Origin: an uncultured Clostridia bacterium
GTDB lineage: Bacteria; Bacillota; Clostridia; UBA1381; UMGS1253
NCBI GenBank assembly: GCA_937892135.1
Contig: CALAUK010000165.1
Span: 1-12,770 of the forward strand
Direction of reading: 5' to 3'
DNA length: 12,770 bases
The position numbers and the translations under genes are program-made. The notes below the pieces were generated by a model. The model saw nothing but the letters and a program-made list of their open reading frames with translations, did no database searches and was not told the DNA's origin. Of this stretch, positions 6,568 to 12,770 are shown in pieces; the stretch's first letter is position 1, and every line of letters begins with the position of its first letter.

Positions 6568-6596
6568 TTGACATAAACTCATCTTTATTATATTAT
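6568..6596 (+). promoter_or_regulatory. Consensus sigma-A promoter of the polA operon
   Basis: TTGACA (6568-6573), exactly 17 bases of spacer, TATTAT (6591-6596). Transcription should begin near 6603, about 31 bases before the polA start. It lies just after the upstream terminator. Confidence 0.88.
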
Positions 6597-6633
6597 TATT
6601 CTGTATAGGTATGTTGCTAAGGAGGAAGCTGAT

Positions 6634-9312
6634 TTGAAGAAAAAACTAATGATAATAGACGGAAACAGTATTATAAACAGAGCATATTACGGCATAAGAA
6701 TGCTTACTAATAAAGACGGGCTTCCGACTAATGCGGAATTGGGGTTTTTAAACATATATTATAAAAACTTTGAAGAAATTAATCCTGACTACGTTTTAGT
6801 GGCGTTTGATTTAAAAGCTCCTACCTTCAGGCACAAAATGTATGATAAGTATAAGGCGCAGAGAAAAGGTATGCCTGACGATTTGGCGGTGCAGCTGCCT
6901 GTTTTAAAAGACGTTTTGTCTGCTATGAATGTTAAGATGCTGTCTCTTTCTGGCTTTGAGGCAGATGACATAATCGGAACGGTATCTGAAATATGCGGCA
7001 AAAACGATGTTGAGTGTGCCATTATAACAGGCGACAAGGACGATTTGCAGCTTGCGGGAGACAATACTAAAATTTATCTTACTGTAAGCTCGAAAGGGCA
7101 GACCACTACAACTATCTACGGCTCTGATGAAGTTTTTGAAAAATACGGAGTTACTCCAACGGAATTTATAGATGTTAAGGCCCTTATGGGCGACAGCTCG
7201 GATAATATTCCGGGAGTTAGCGGAATAGGCGAAAAAACGGCACTTTCTCTTATTCAGGCGAATAAATCTATTGAAAATCTTTATGAAAATATTGAAAATT
7301 GCGGTGCAAAGGGAAAAACGTTAGAAAAGCTTGTTTCGGGCAAGGATGATGCGTTTTTAAGCAAAAAGCTTTCAATTATAGATAAAAATATTCCTCTTGA
7401 TTTTTCATTAGAAGATGCGGCACTATCCGAGGTGAACCACGAAAAGCTTTTTGACCTTTTAAACTCACTTGAGCTTAAGAGCATTATAAAAAAGCTTTCT
7501 CTTGAGGGCTCTGAAAAGGCAGAAACTTTAAACGAAAACCTTTTTGAAAAGCTTAAGAAAAATATTATTGAAGAAGAAAGCGAGGCTCTTTCTCTTAAAG
7601 AAAAGCTTCTTAATGAAAAAGAGATAGCCGTAAAAATATATAAGTTTAACTCATCAGTAAGCGCTGTTGCTTTTCTTTTGAAAAACGACGCTTACTACAT
7701 TCCGTCAAGTATGTTTTTTAATGACGAAGAGATTTTAGAAGCTTTTCGTGAAGTTTTTGAAAGCGAAGAAGTCAAAAAAATCGGCATAAATATGAAAGAC
7801 GATATAGTTATGCTTAAAAACTATGGCATAGACTATCGTGGAATTGACTTTGACATTGCTATTGCAGACTATATTTTAGACCCGTCTTCTCCAAGCTACA
7901 CAACGAGCAAAATTGCTTATAAAATTTTAAGTGTGCTGACAACGGAAGATGAGGAGTTTTTCGGCAAGGGCAAAAGCGCAAGTGCAATTTGCGATATAGA
8001 TAATGAAAAAGCTCTTGACTTTTCCTCAAAAGAAGTTTTTCTTATAAATGCGCTTAAAAAGCCGCTATGCGATGCGCTTTCAAAGAATGATCAGATGGAT
8101 TTGTTTTTAAACATCGAGATGCCTTTAATAGAAACCCTGGCACAGATGCAGCTTTGCGGTATGAAAGTTGACAAAGAAAGGCTTTTAGAGTTCGGAAAAG
8201 AGCTTGAAAAAAGAAGCAGTGAGCTTACACGCGAAATTTACGATATTGTAGGCTATGAGTTTAACATAAACTCAACAAAACAGCTTGGAGAAGCCTTGTT
8301 TGATAAGCTTGGTCTGCCTGTTATAAAGAAAACGAAAACGGGATATTCAACTGATGCAGATGTTTTAGATAAGCTAAGAAACAAGCACGAGATAATTGAT
8401 TATATTATCGAGTACAGGCTTATAAATAAAATTAAAAGCACCTATGTAGACGGGCTTTTAGCGGTTATTAATCCTAAGACGGGAAGAATACATTCATCGT
8501 TTAATCAGACCGTTACGGTTACGGGAAGAATAAGCTCAACTGAGCCTAATATGCAAAACATTCCCGTAAGGCATCCGTTAGGACGAGAGATAAGAAAGAT
8601 GTTTGTCGCAAAAGAGGGATATAGCTTTGTTGATGCGGATTATTCGCAGATTGAGCTTCGTGTTTTAGCGCACATTTCAGAAGATGCTAATATGATAAAG
8701 GCGTTTTCTGATGGGGTTGATATTCATAAGGTGACAGCATCTCAGGTTATGGGAGTTAAATTAGATGAAGTAACAGACGAGATGCGTTCAGCCGCCAAAG
8801 CTGTAAACTTCGGCATTGTTTACGGAATAGGAGAGTATTCTCTTTCTCAGGACTTAAAGATTTCAGTTGGCGCTGCTAAAAAGTACATTGAAGATTATTT
8901 AAATCACTATAAGGGCGTTTCGGAGTATATGGCGCGCATCAAAAAGAAAGCCGAAGAAGACGGCTTTGTTGAGACGCTTTTTAAAAGAAGACGCTATATA
9001 CCTGAGCTAAAGTCTACTAACTTTAATATGCGCTCATTCGGGCAGAGAGTCGCTTTAAACACTCCTGTTCAGGGAACTGCGGCGGATATTATTAAGCTTT
9101 CTATGGTTAAGGTATTTTCAAGGCTTAAGGAAGAAAAGTTAGATGCAAACCTCATTCTTCAGGTGCACGATGAGCTTATTGTTGAGGCAAGAGATGACGA
9201 GGTAGAAAAGGTTAAAAAGCTTTTGCAGGAAGAGATGGAAAATGCGGTCAGCCTTTTGGTTAAGCTTAAGGCAGATGCAAACTCGGGCAAAAGCTGGTAT
9301 GAGGCGAAGTAA
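6634..9312 (+). CDS. polA: DNA polymerase I, 892 aa
   Basis: The enzyme fills gaps in repair and removes RNA primers. Residues 1 to about 290 are the 5'-3' exonuclease, with IIDGNS near the N-terminus, the acidic GDKDDL segment and the helix-hairpin-helix DNA contact SDNIPGVSGIGEKT. The middle domain (about 310-490) keeps the fold but lacks most proofreading residues: where Escherichia coli has DTE there is V-K-I, and the last Asp is replaced (SSKEVF). The polymerase domain shows motif A with Asp669 (DYSQIELR), motif B with Lys722 and Phe726 (KAVNFGIVYG) and motif C HDE at 845-847. The TTG at 6634 is chosen because AAGGAGGA (6619-6626) is seven bases upstream; the first in-frame ATG is too far away. 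coaE follows after 19 bases, in the same operon. Confidence 0.97.
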   Translation: MKKKLMIIDGNSIINRAYYGIRMLTNKDGLPTNAELGFLNIYYKNFEEINPDYVLVAFDLKAPTFRHKMYDKYKAQRKGMPDDLAVQLPVLKDVLSAMNVKMLSLSGFEADDIIGTVSEICGKNDVECAIITGDKDDLQLAGDNTKIYLTVSSKGQTTTTIYGSDEVFEKYGVTPTEFIDVKALMGDSSDNIPGVSGIGEKTALSLIQANKSIENLYENIENCGAKGKTLEKLVSGKDDAFLSKKLSIIDKNIPLDFSLEDAALSEVNHEKLFDLLNSLELKSIIKKLSLEGSEKAETLNENLFEKLKKNIIEEESEALSLKEKLLNEKEIAVKIYKFNSSVSAVAFLLKNDAYYIPSSMFFNDEEILEAFREVFESEEVKKIGINMKDDIVMLKNYGIDYRGIDFDIAIADYILDPSSPSYTTSKIAYKILSVLTTEDEEFFGKGKSASAICDIDNEKALDFSSKEVFLINALKKPLCDALSKNDQMDLFLNIEMPLIETLAQMQLCGMKVDKERLLEFGKELEKRSSELTREIYDIVGYEFNINSTKQLGEALFDKLGLPVIKKTKTGYSTDADVLDKLRNKHEIIDYIIEYRLINKIKSTYVDGLLAVINPKTGRIHSSFNQTVTVTGRISSTEPNMQNIPVRHPLGREIRKMFVAKEGYSFVDADYSQIELRVLAHISEDANMIKAFSDGVDIHKVTASQVMGVKLDEVTDEMRSAAKAVNFGIVYGIGEYSLSQDLKISVGAAKKYIEDYLNHYKGVSEYMARIKKKAEEDGFVETLFKRRRYIPELKSTNFNMRSFGQRVALNTPVQGTAADIIKLSMVKVFSRLKEEKLDANLILQVHDELIVEARDDEVEKVKKLLQEEMENAVSLLVKLKADANSGKSWYEAK

Positions 9313-9331
9313 TTTAAAGTGGGGTAGTTTT

Positions 9332-9928
9332 ATGGTTATCGGAATAACGGGCGGAAGCGGCTCGGGAAAGAGTATGATTTCAAGGGCACTTTCGGATAAA
9401 GGGTTTTTGGTTATTGATGCAGATATTATCGCACGAGAGATTGTTAAAGTCGGCGAGCCTGCTTTGGAAGAAATTAAAAAAGCTTTCGGCGAAGAGGTAT
9501 TGTTGTCTGACGGAAGCCTTAACAGAAAAAAGCTTGGCAGAATTGTGTTTTCATCAAAAGAAAAGCTTAATATTCTTAATTCGATTACTCATAAATATAT
9601 TACCGAAAGGATAAAAGAAATTATAAATAAAAATCCCGAAAAGGACATTATAGTTGACGGCGCTGTTTTAAAAGAGAGCGGAATTTCGGAGATTTTAGAC
9701 ATTTGTGTATTTGTTTTTTCTCCGGAAGATGTGCGAAAGGAGCGCATTGTAAAGCGCGACAACCTTACAGCTGAAGAAGCCAAAAAGCGCATAAACAGCC
9801 AGAAGAGCGATGAAGAATACAGAAAAGAATGCGATTTTGAGGTTTCAAATTCGGGAAAAGAAAGTGTTTTATCTATAACAGAAAAGGTAATTGAGTTTAT
9901 AAAAAAGGCGAAAGGATCAAGAGTGTGA
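9332..9928 (+). CDS. coaE: Dephospho-CoA kinase, 198 aa
   Basis: CoaE performs the last step of coenzyme A synthesis, ATP-dependent phosphorylation of the 3' hydroxyl of dephospho-CoA. The P-loop GGSGSGKS is at residues 7-14, followed by the family segment IDADIIAREIV (about 30-40) with the acidic pair of the active site. A lid region follows near PEDVRKERIVKRDNLT (about 131-146). The length of 198 residues is normal. The ATG at 9332 is preferred over an open upstream extension that would overlap polA, because the P-loop must lie near the N-terminus and a modest site (AGTGGGG) lies upstream. The stop overlaps the next start by four bases (GTGA), so the two genes are probably translationally coupled. 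Confidence 0.95.
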   Translation: MVIGITGGSGSGKSMISRALSDKGFLVIDADIIAREIVKVGEPALEEIKKAFGEEVLLSDGSLNRKKLGRIVFSSKEKLNILNSITHKYITERIKEIINKNPEKDIIVDGAVLKESGISEILDICVFVFSPEDVRKERIVKRDNLTAEEAKKRINSQKSDEEYRKECDFEVSNSGKESVLSITEKVIEFIKKAKGSRV

Positions 9929-10470
9929 AAACCAAACTGATTGTTTTTATTTTAATATTATTAATGCTTCTTGCGGGCTGTGAGGGAACGATTTCAAGGT
10001 TTTCGTTTCCGACTGACTTTAAGTCAAGCGTTTTAAAATACAGCGAAGAATATAATTTAGACCCATATATCGTTTATGGAATAATAAAAAGGGAAAGTAA
10101 GTTTATCCATGATGCAGAGTCCGGGAAAGGGGCAAAGGGGCTTATGCAGCTTACTGATGCTACTGCAGAGTGGACAGCTGAAAAAACAGGTCACAATAAA
10201 GATTTTAACCTTTTTGACCCGAAAACCAACATAAAGCTTGGATGTGCATATTTTTCGCATCTTATAGAGGTTTACGGCGGAAATATATCTTTGGCTCTTT
10301 GCGCTTATAACGCGGGAATGGGAAATGTTAACTCGTGGATTGGTGAGGGAATAATTACGGGCGAAAACTTTGATGCTGACGCCGTTCCGTTTGAGGAAAC
10401 AAGAAATTATATAAAAGATGTTTACAGTTTTTCAGAAACCTATAAAGAGCTTTACCCGGATTTGGTTTAA
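9925..10470 (+). CDS. Lytic transglycosylase lipoprotein (SLT domain), 181 aa
   Basis: The protein would cleave the glycan strands of peptidoglycan from the outer face of the membrane. Its N-terminus is a lipoprotein signal: two Lys, a hydrophobic run and the lipobox LAGC ending at Cys19. The SLT domain (about 38-160) holds the catalytic Glu57 in IIKRESKF, followed by the GAKGLMQL motif and the substrate-groove signature ALCAYNAGMGNV. At 181 residues it is a minimal single-domain enzyme of the Slt70 / MltC-like goose-lysozyme fold, close to the Bacillus YjbJ type. It begins with GTG at 9925, four bases overlapping coaE, with AAAGGA (9911-9916) eight bases upstream. No good terminator follows it. 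Confidence 0.92.
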   Translation: MKTKLIVFILILLMLLAGCEGTISRFSFPTDFKSSVLKYSEEYNLDPYIVYGIIKRESKFIHDAESGKGAKGLMQLTDATAEWTAEKTGHNKDFNLFDPKTNIKLGCAYFSHLIEVYGGNISLALCAYNAGMGNVNSWIGEGIITGENFDADAVPFEETRNYIKDVYSFSETYKELYPDLV

Positions 10471-10546
10471 AAATAGTAAAAATACACCCGAAAACACTGA
10501 TATTTTATAATAAATATATAAAATTAGAAAAAATTGAAAAAAGTTG

Positions 10547-10575
10547 TTGCAAAATACTTTTTACTGTGTTATAAT
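10547..10575 (+). promoter_or_regulatory. Sigma-A promoter of rpmE with extended -10
   Basis: TTGCAA (10547-10552), a 17-base spacer and a perfect TATAAT (10570-10575) with TG at 10567-10568. The start should be near 10582. The leader of about 50 bases contains a short GCGG/CCGC hairpin (10586-10589 with 10599-10602). Confidence 0.87.
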
Positions 10576-10631
10576 ATTAGCTGTTGCGGTATGCTTTGCC
10601 GCGGTTAATATTAAGAAAGGAGGAATTTTTA

Positions 10632-10835
10632 ATGAGAGAAGGAATTCATCCCGATTACAAGCAGACCACTATTACATGTGCTTGCGGAGAAGTTATTGAG
10701 ACAGGTTCAACAAAAGAGAACATAAAGGTTGAAATTTGCTCTAAGTGCCATCCGTTCTACACAGGTAAGCAGAAGCTTGTTGATACAGGCGGACGTGTTG
10801 AGAAGTTCAAGAAGCGTTTTGGTCTTGACAAGTAA
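10632..10835 (+). CDS. rpmE: Ribosomal protein L31, zinc-binding form, 67 aa
   Basis: This is a small protein of the large ribosomal subunit that bridges to the small subunit head. MREGIHPDY at the N-terminus and CHPFYTGKQK are diagnostic. Cys16, Cys18, Cys36 and Cys39 mark the zinc-containing type, whose zinc can be spared by replacement with a Cys-less paralogue in several bacteria. The ATG at 10632 has AAAGGAGG (10616-10623) eight bases upstream; an in-frame extension to 10584 lies in the leader and is discarded. The gene has its own promoter, and a separate promoter for rpsO follows, but read-through into rpsO is possible because no terminator separates them. Confidence 0.97.
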   Translation: MREGIHPDYKQTTITCACGEVIETGSTKENIKVEICSKCHPFYTGKQKLVDTGGRVEKFKKRFGLDK

Positions 10836-10841
10836 TTTAAC

Positions 10842-10869
10842 TTTACAAAAAACATTGAATTAGTATGAT
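10842..10869 (+). promoter_or_regulatory. Sigma-A promoter of rpsO
   Basis: TTTACA (10842-10847), a 16-base spacer and TATGAT (10864-10869), each one base off consensus. The start near 10876 places the whole folded leader of rpsO in the transcript. Confidence 0.68.
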
Positions 10870-10876
10870 TAGTAAA

Positions 10877-10921
10877 CCGTATCGCAGATTATGGCTTCTC
10901 CGGCTTTATCCGGGATACAGG
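10877..10921 (+). promoter_or_regulatory. Structured rpsO leader, candidate S15 autoregulatory site
   Basis: GTATC (10879-10883) pairs with GATAC (10914-10918), extended by CC (10877-10878) with GG (10920-10921) around one bulged A. Inside, CCGG (10900-10903) pairs with CCGG (10910-10913) over a 6-base loop, stacked directly on the outer stem, leaving a 16-base single-stranded side (10884-10899). S15 represses its own mRNA through structured leaders in several bacteria. The fold is seen; S15 binding is inferred. Confidence 0.5.
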
Positions 10922-10954
10922 CGTTTCTTTTCAAAATATCAGGAGGTGAAAGTA

Positions 10955-11218
10955 ATGATTAAAGAAGTAAAGGATTCTATCATAGCTGAATACAAAATCC
11001 ACGAGACAGACACAGGTTCTCCCGAGGTTCAGATCGCTGTTCTAACAGAGAGAATTAACCGTCTTAACGAGCATCTTCAGGACCATAAGAAAGACCATCA
11101 CTCAAGAAGAGGTCTTCTAAAGATGGTTGGTAAGAGAAGAGGTCTTTTGGATTATCTTATGAGAGTTGATATCGAAAGATACCGTGCTATCGTTGCTAAG
11201 TTAAATCTTAGAAAGTAG
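10955..11218 (+). CDS. rpsO: Ribosomal protein S15, 87 aa
   Basis: S15 is a primary 16S rRNA binding protein that organises the central domain of the small subunit. The family signature is complete: HETDTGSPEVQIAVLTERI (about residues 16-34), the HLQDHKKDHHSRRGLL segment that contacts the rRNA three-way junction, and the C-terminal DYLMRVDIERYRAIVAKLN. The ATG at 10955 has AGGAGGTG (10941-10948) six bases upstream. An in-frame opening back to 10865 runs through the structured leader and is discarded. At 87 residues it is two short of the common 89. It has its own promoter and is followed by a terminator and by pnp, the widespread rpsO-pnp order. Confidence 0.97.
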   Translation: MIKEVKDSIIAEYKIHETDTGSPEVQIAVLTERINRLNEHLQDHKKDHHSRRGLLKMVGKRRGLLDYLMRVDIERYRAIVAKLNLRK

Positions 11219-11226
11219 TTTATTTA

Positions 11227-11270
11227 AAATGAGCGGAAGGCGTCTTCTTCCGCTCATTTGTATGTTTTTT
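11227..11270 (+). terminator. Terminator of rpsO, probably leaky
   Basis: A perfect 13-bp stem (11227-11239 with 11247-11259) with a 7-base loop follows the rpsO stop codon. The T tract is interrupted (TTTG-TATG, then six T at 11265-11270), so some read-through into pnp is likely. No clear promoter for pnp is visible downstream. Confidence 0.75.
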
Positions 11271-11272
11271 CA

Positions 11273-11357
11273 TTGCGGTTTTCTGGCGATTAGCAATTAG
11301 AACAGAATTTTTAGCGGTAAAAGTTTTGTTCTAAGTGCTAAACATCAGTTGCCGCAA
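11273..11357 (+). ncRNA. Long hairpin in the rpsO-pnp intergenic region
   Basis: TTGCGG (11273-11278) pairs with CCGCAA (11352-11357). Inside, 11290-11313 pairs with 11318-11341 as a 24-position helix with one A-G mismatch and two G-U pairs, closed by a GCGG loop. No T tract follows, so it is not a terminator. It ends 30 bases before pnp. In enterobacteria a hairpin at the same place is cut by RNase III and mediates PNPase autocontrol; a similar role here is inferred. A palindromic extragenic repeat is the main alternative. Confidence 0.6.
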
Positions 11358-11387
11358 AATAATAAATTTAAGAAAAGAGGTAATAAG

Positions 11388-12770
11388 ATGTTTAAAACAT
11401 TTGAAACAACACTTGCGGGAAGACCGCTTGTGATTGAAACAGGTAAAATGGCATGTCTTACTAACGGCCATTGTCTAGTTCGCTATGGCGACACTGCTGT
11501 TATGGTAAACGTTACAGCATCAAGAACACCCAGAGAGGGAGTAGACTTTTTCCCTCTAAGTGTTGACTACGAAGAAAAGCTATACTCCGTTGGTAAAATC
11601 CCCGGAGGCTACATTAAAAGAGAGGGTAAGCCCTCTGAAAAGGCTATTTTAACAAGCCGTGTTATCGACAGACCCATAAGACCTTTGTTCCCGGCAGATT
11701 TAAGAAACGACGTTTCTGTTGTGGCAACAGTTCTTTCTGTTGAACAGGACAATCCCCCCGAGGTTGCAGCTATGATTGGTACTTCAATCGCGCTTTCTAT
11801 TTCAGATATTCCCTGGAATGGTCCTATCGGCGGTGTTTGGTTAGGTCTTGTTGACGGTAAGTTTGTTATAAACCCCACAGTTGCTGAAAGAGAAAAGTCC
11901 GAGATGCACGTTACAGTTGCCGGAACAAAAGAAAAGGTTGTTATGATTGAAGCCGGCGCTAACGAAATTGAAGAGAGCGTTATGCTTGAGGGTATTAAGT
12001 ACGCTCACAAGGTTATTATTGAAATCTGCGATTTTGTAGAAAGCATCAGAAACGAAATCGGCAAAGAAAAGTTTAGCTATGAAGCTCACGATATCAATCA
12101 CGATTTGTGGGATGCTATAAAGGCTATGAGCTATGAAAAGATTCAGTATGCATTAGATACTGATGATAAGAACATCCGTGACGAGCGTATGGGTGTTGTT
12201 GAAGATGAAGTTATCGAGGCACTTTCTGACGAGTTCCCGACAATTACAGAAGAACTTGGCGAAATTCTATACAAGATGCAGAAGGAAATCGTTCGTGACT
12301 GGTTGGTTGCTGGCCGCCGTGTTGACGGAAGAGGCTTAAACGAAATTCGTCCTTTGGCTGCTGAGGTAGACCTACTATCAAGAACTCACGGTTCAGGTAT
12401 GTTTACAAGAGGTCAGACACAGGTTTTAACAGTTGCAACACTTGCGCCTTTGGCTGAAGTTCAAAGACTTGACGGTATTGACGTTGAAGAAACAAAGAGA
12501 TATATGCACCATTATAATTTCCCCAGTTATAGTGTTGGTGAAACAAAGCCCTCAAGAGGCCCCGGCCGTCGTGAGATAGGTCATGGTGCTTTGGCAGAGC
12601 GTTCATTGGTTCCCGTTCTTCCTTCTGAAGACGAGTTCCCTTACGCTATAAGAACAGTTTCTGAGGTTCTAAGCTCAAACGGTTCAACATCTCAGGGTAG
12701 TGTTTGCGGTAGCACATTGGCTCTTATGGCAGCAGGCGTGCCGCTTAAGGCTCCCGTTGCAGGTATTTCT
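11388..12770 (+). CDS. pnp: Polyribonucleotide nucleotidyltransferase (PNPase), 3' partial
   Basis: PNPase degrades RNA from the 3' end with phosphate and can add tails in reverse. The first 461 residues are present and the frame is open to the last base; about 240 residues should follow. The first RNase PH core (about 1-140) begins MFKTFETTLAGRPLVIETGKM and includes DFFPLSVDYEEKLYSVGKIPGG-type residues. A helical linker region follows (about 145-310). The second RNase PH core starts near WLVAGRRVDGRG and reaches the phosphate-binding SNGSTSQGSVCGS stretch and LKAPVAGIS at the edge. The catalytic Asp pair of the second core and the KH and S1 RNA-binding domains lie outside. AAGAGGT (11375-11381) is six bases before the ATG. 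Confidence 0.96.
   Translation, partial: MFKTFETTLAGRPLVIETGKMACLTNGHCLVRYGDTAVMVNVTASRTPREGVDFFPLSVDYEEKLYSVGKIPGGYIKREGKPSEKAILTSRVIDRPIRPLFPADLRNDVSVVATVLSVEQDNPPEVAAMIGTSIALSISDIPWNGPIGGVWLGLVDGKFVINPTVAEREKSEMHVTVAGTKEKVVMIEAGANEIEESVMLEGIKYAHKVIIEICDFVESIRNEIGKEKFSYEAHDINHDLWDAIKAMSYEKIQYALDTDDKNIRDERMGVVEDEVIEALSDEFPTITEELGEILYKMQKEIVRDWLVAGRRVDGRGLNEIRPLAAEVDLLSRTHGSGMFTRGQTQVLTVATLAPLAEVQRLDGIDVEETKRYMHHYNFPSYSVGETKPSRGPGRREIGHGALAERSLVPVLPSEDEFPYAIRTVSEVLSSNGSTSQGSVCGSTLALMAAGVPLKAPVAGIS

Noticed and set aside
9242..9331. N-terminal extension of CoaE into polA
   Set aside because: It would put the P-loop about 37 residues in, whereas CoaE proteins start with it; the ATG at 9332 fits.
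10502..10524. Inverted repeat ATTTTATA / TATAAAAT after the transglycosylase gene
   Set aside because: It is made only of A and T, has no following T tract and is too weak for an intrinsic terminator; AT-rich spacer gives such pairs by chance.
10584..10631. N-terminal extension of L31
   Set aside because: The extension lies in the transcript leader, and the ATG at 10632 has a perfect ribosome binding site and the canonical L31 start.
10865..10954. N-terminal extension of S15
   Set aside because: It overlaps the promoter -10 and folded leader; the ATG at 10955 follows AGGAGGTG and gives the normal S15 length.
11609..11878. Minus-strand open frames inside pnp and other genes
   Set aside because: They are antisense shadows of well-recognised conserved proteins.
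1..12770. tRNA, rRNA or CRISPR arrays
   Set aside because: No cloverleaf with a T-loop signature, no rRNA-like stretch and no regularly spaced direct repeats were found on reading the sequence.

Overview
The window looks like a chromosomal segment of a low-GC, endospore-forming member of the Clostridia. The support is a cotJ spore-coat operon, a long-form pyrophosphate-dependent phosphofructokinase, strong AGGAGG ribosome binding sites, TTG and GTG starts, a PolA without proofreading residues, and the order polA-coaE-lytic transglycosylase and rpsO-pnp. I cannot name a family or genus.

Bases 1 to about 3177 are one end of an integrative element. It carries an AT-rich HEPN-domain protein that runs off the left edge, tandem terminators, a 55-residue protein and a 482-residue large serine recombinase that ends 28 bases before the junction. 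The element lies inside cotJC. On the minus strand, cotJA, cotJB and the first 31 codons of cotJC (3270 to 3178) are intact, and the reading frame then leaves the catalase family exactly where element DNA begins. The missing 3' part of cotJC should lie beyond the other end of the element, to the left of this window. This is the architecture of the sporulation-gene interrupting elements (skin in sigK, SP-beta in spsM), where a serine recombinase and a small directionality factor restore the gene in the mother cell. Whether that happens here is a hypothesis.

Bases 3740 to 3917 form a divergent control region. A candidate mother-cell (sigma-K/sigma-E type) promoter drives cotJ leftward and a sigma-A promoter drives the phosphofructokinase gene pfp rightward. 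After pfp and its terminator comes a Cys-rich protein of the FliB / CxxCxxCC family, with its own terminator.

Bases 6568 to 10470 are a polA-coaE-lytic transglycosylase cluster behind a consensus promoter: DNA polymerase I, dephospho-CoA kinase and a lipoprotein murein transglycosylase. Bases 10547 to 12770 are a translation/RNA-decay cluster: rpmE (L31, zinc form) and rpsO (S15), each with its own promoter, then pnp (PNPase), which runs off the right edge. A structured leader precedes rpsO. A terminator and a long, nearly perfect 85-base hairpin separate rpsO from pnp, in the same place as the RNase III processed hairpin of enterobacterial pnp.
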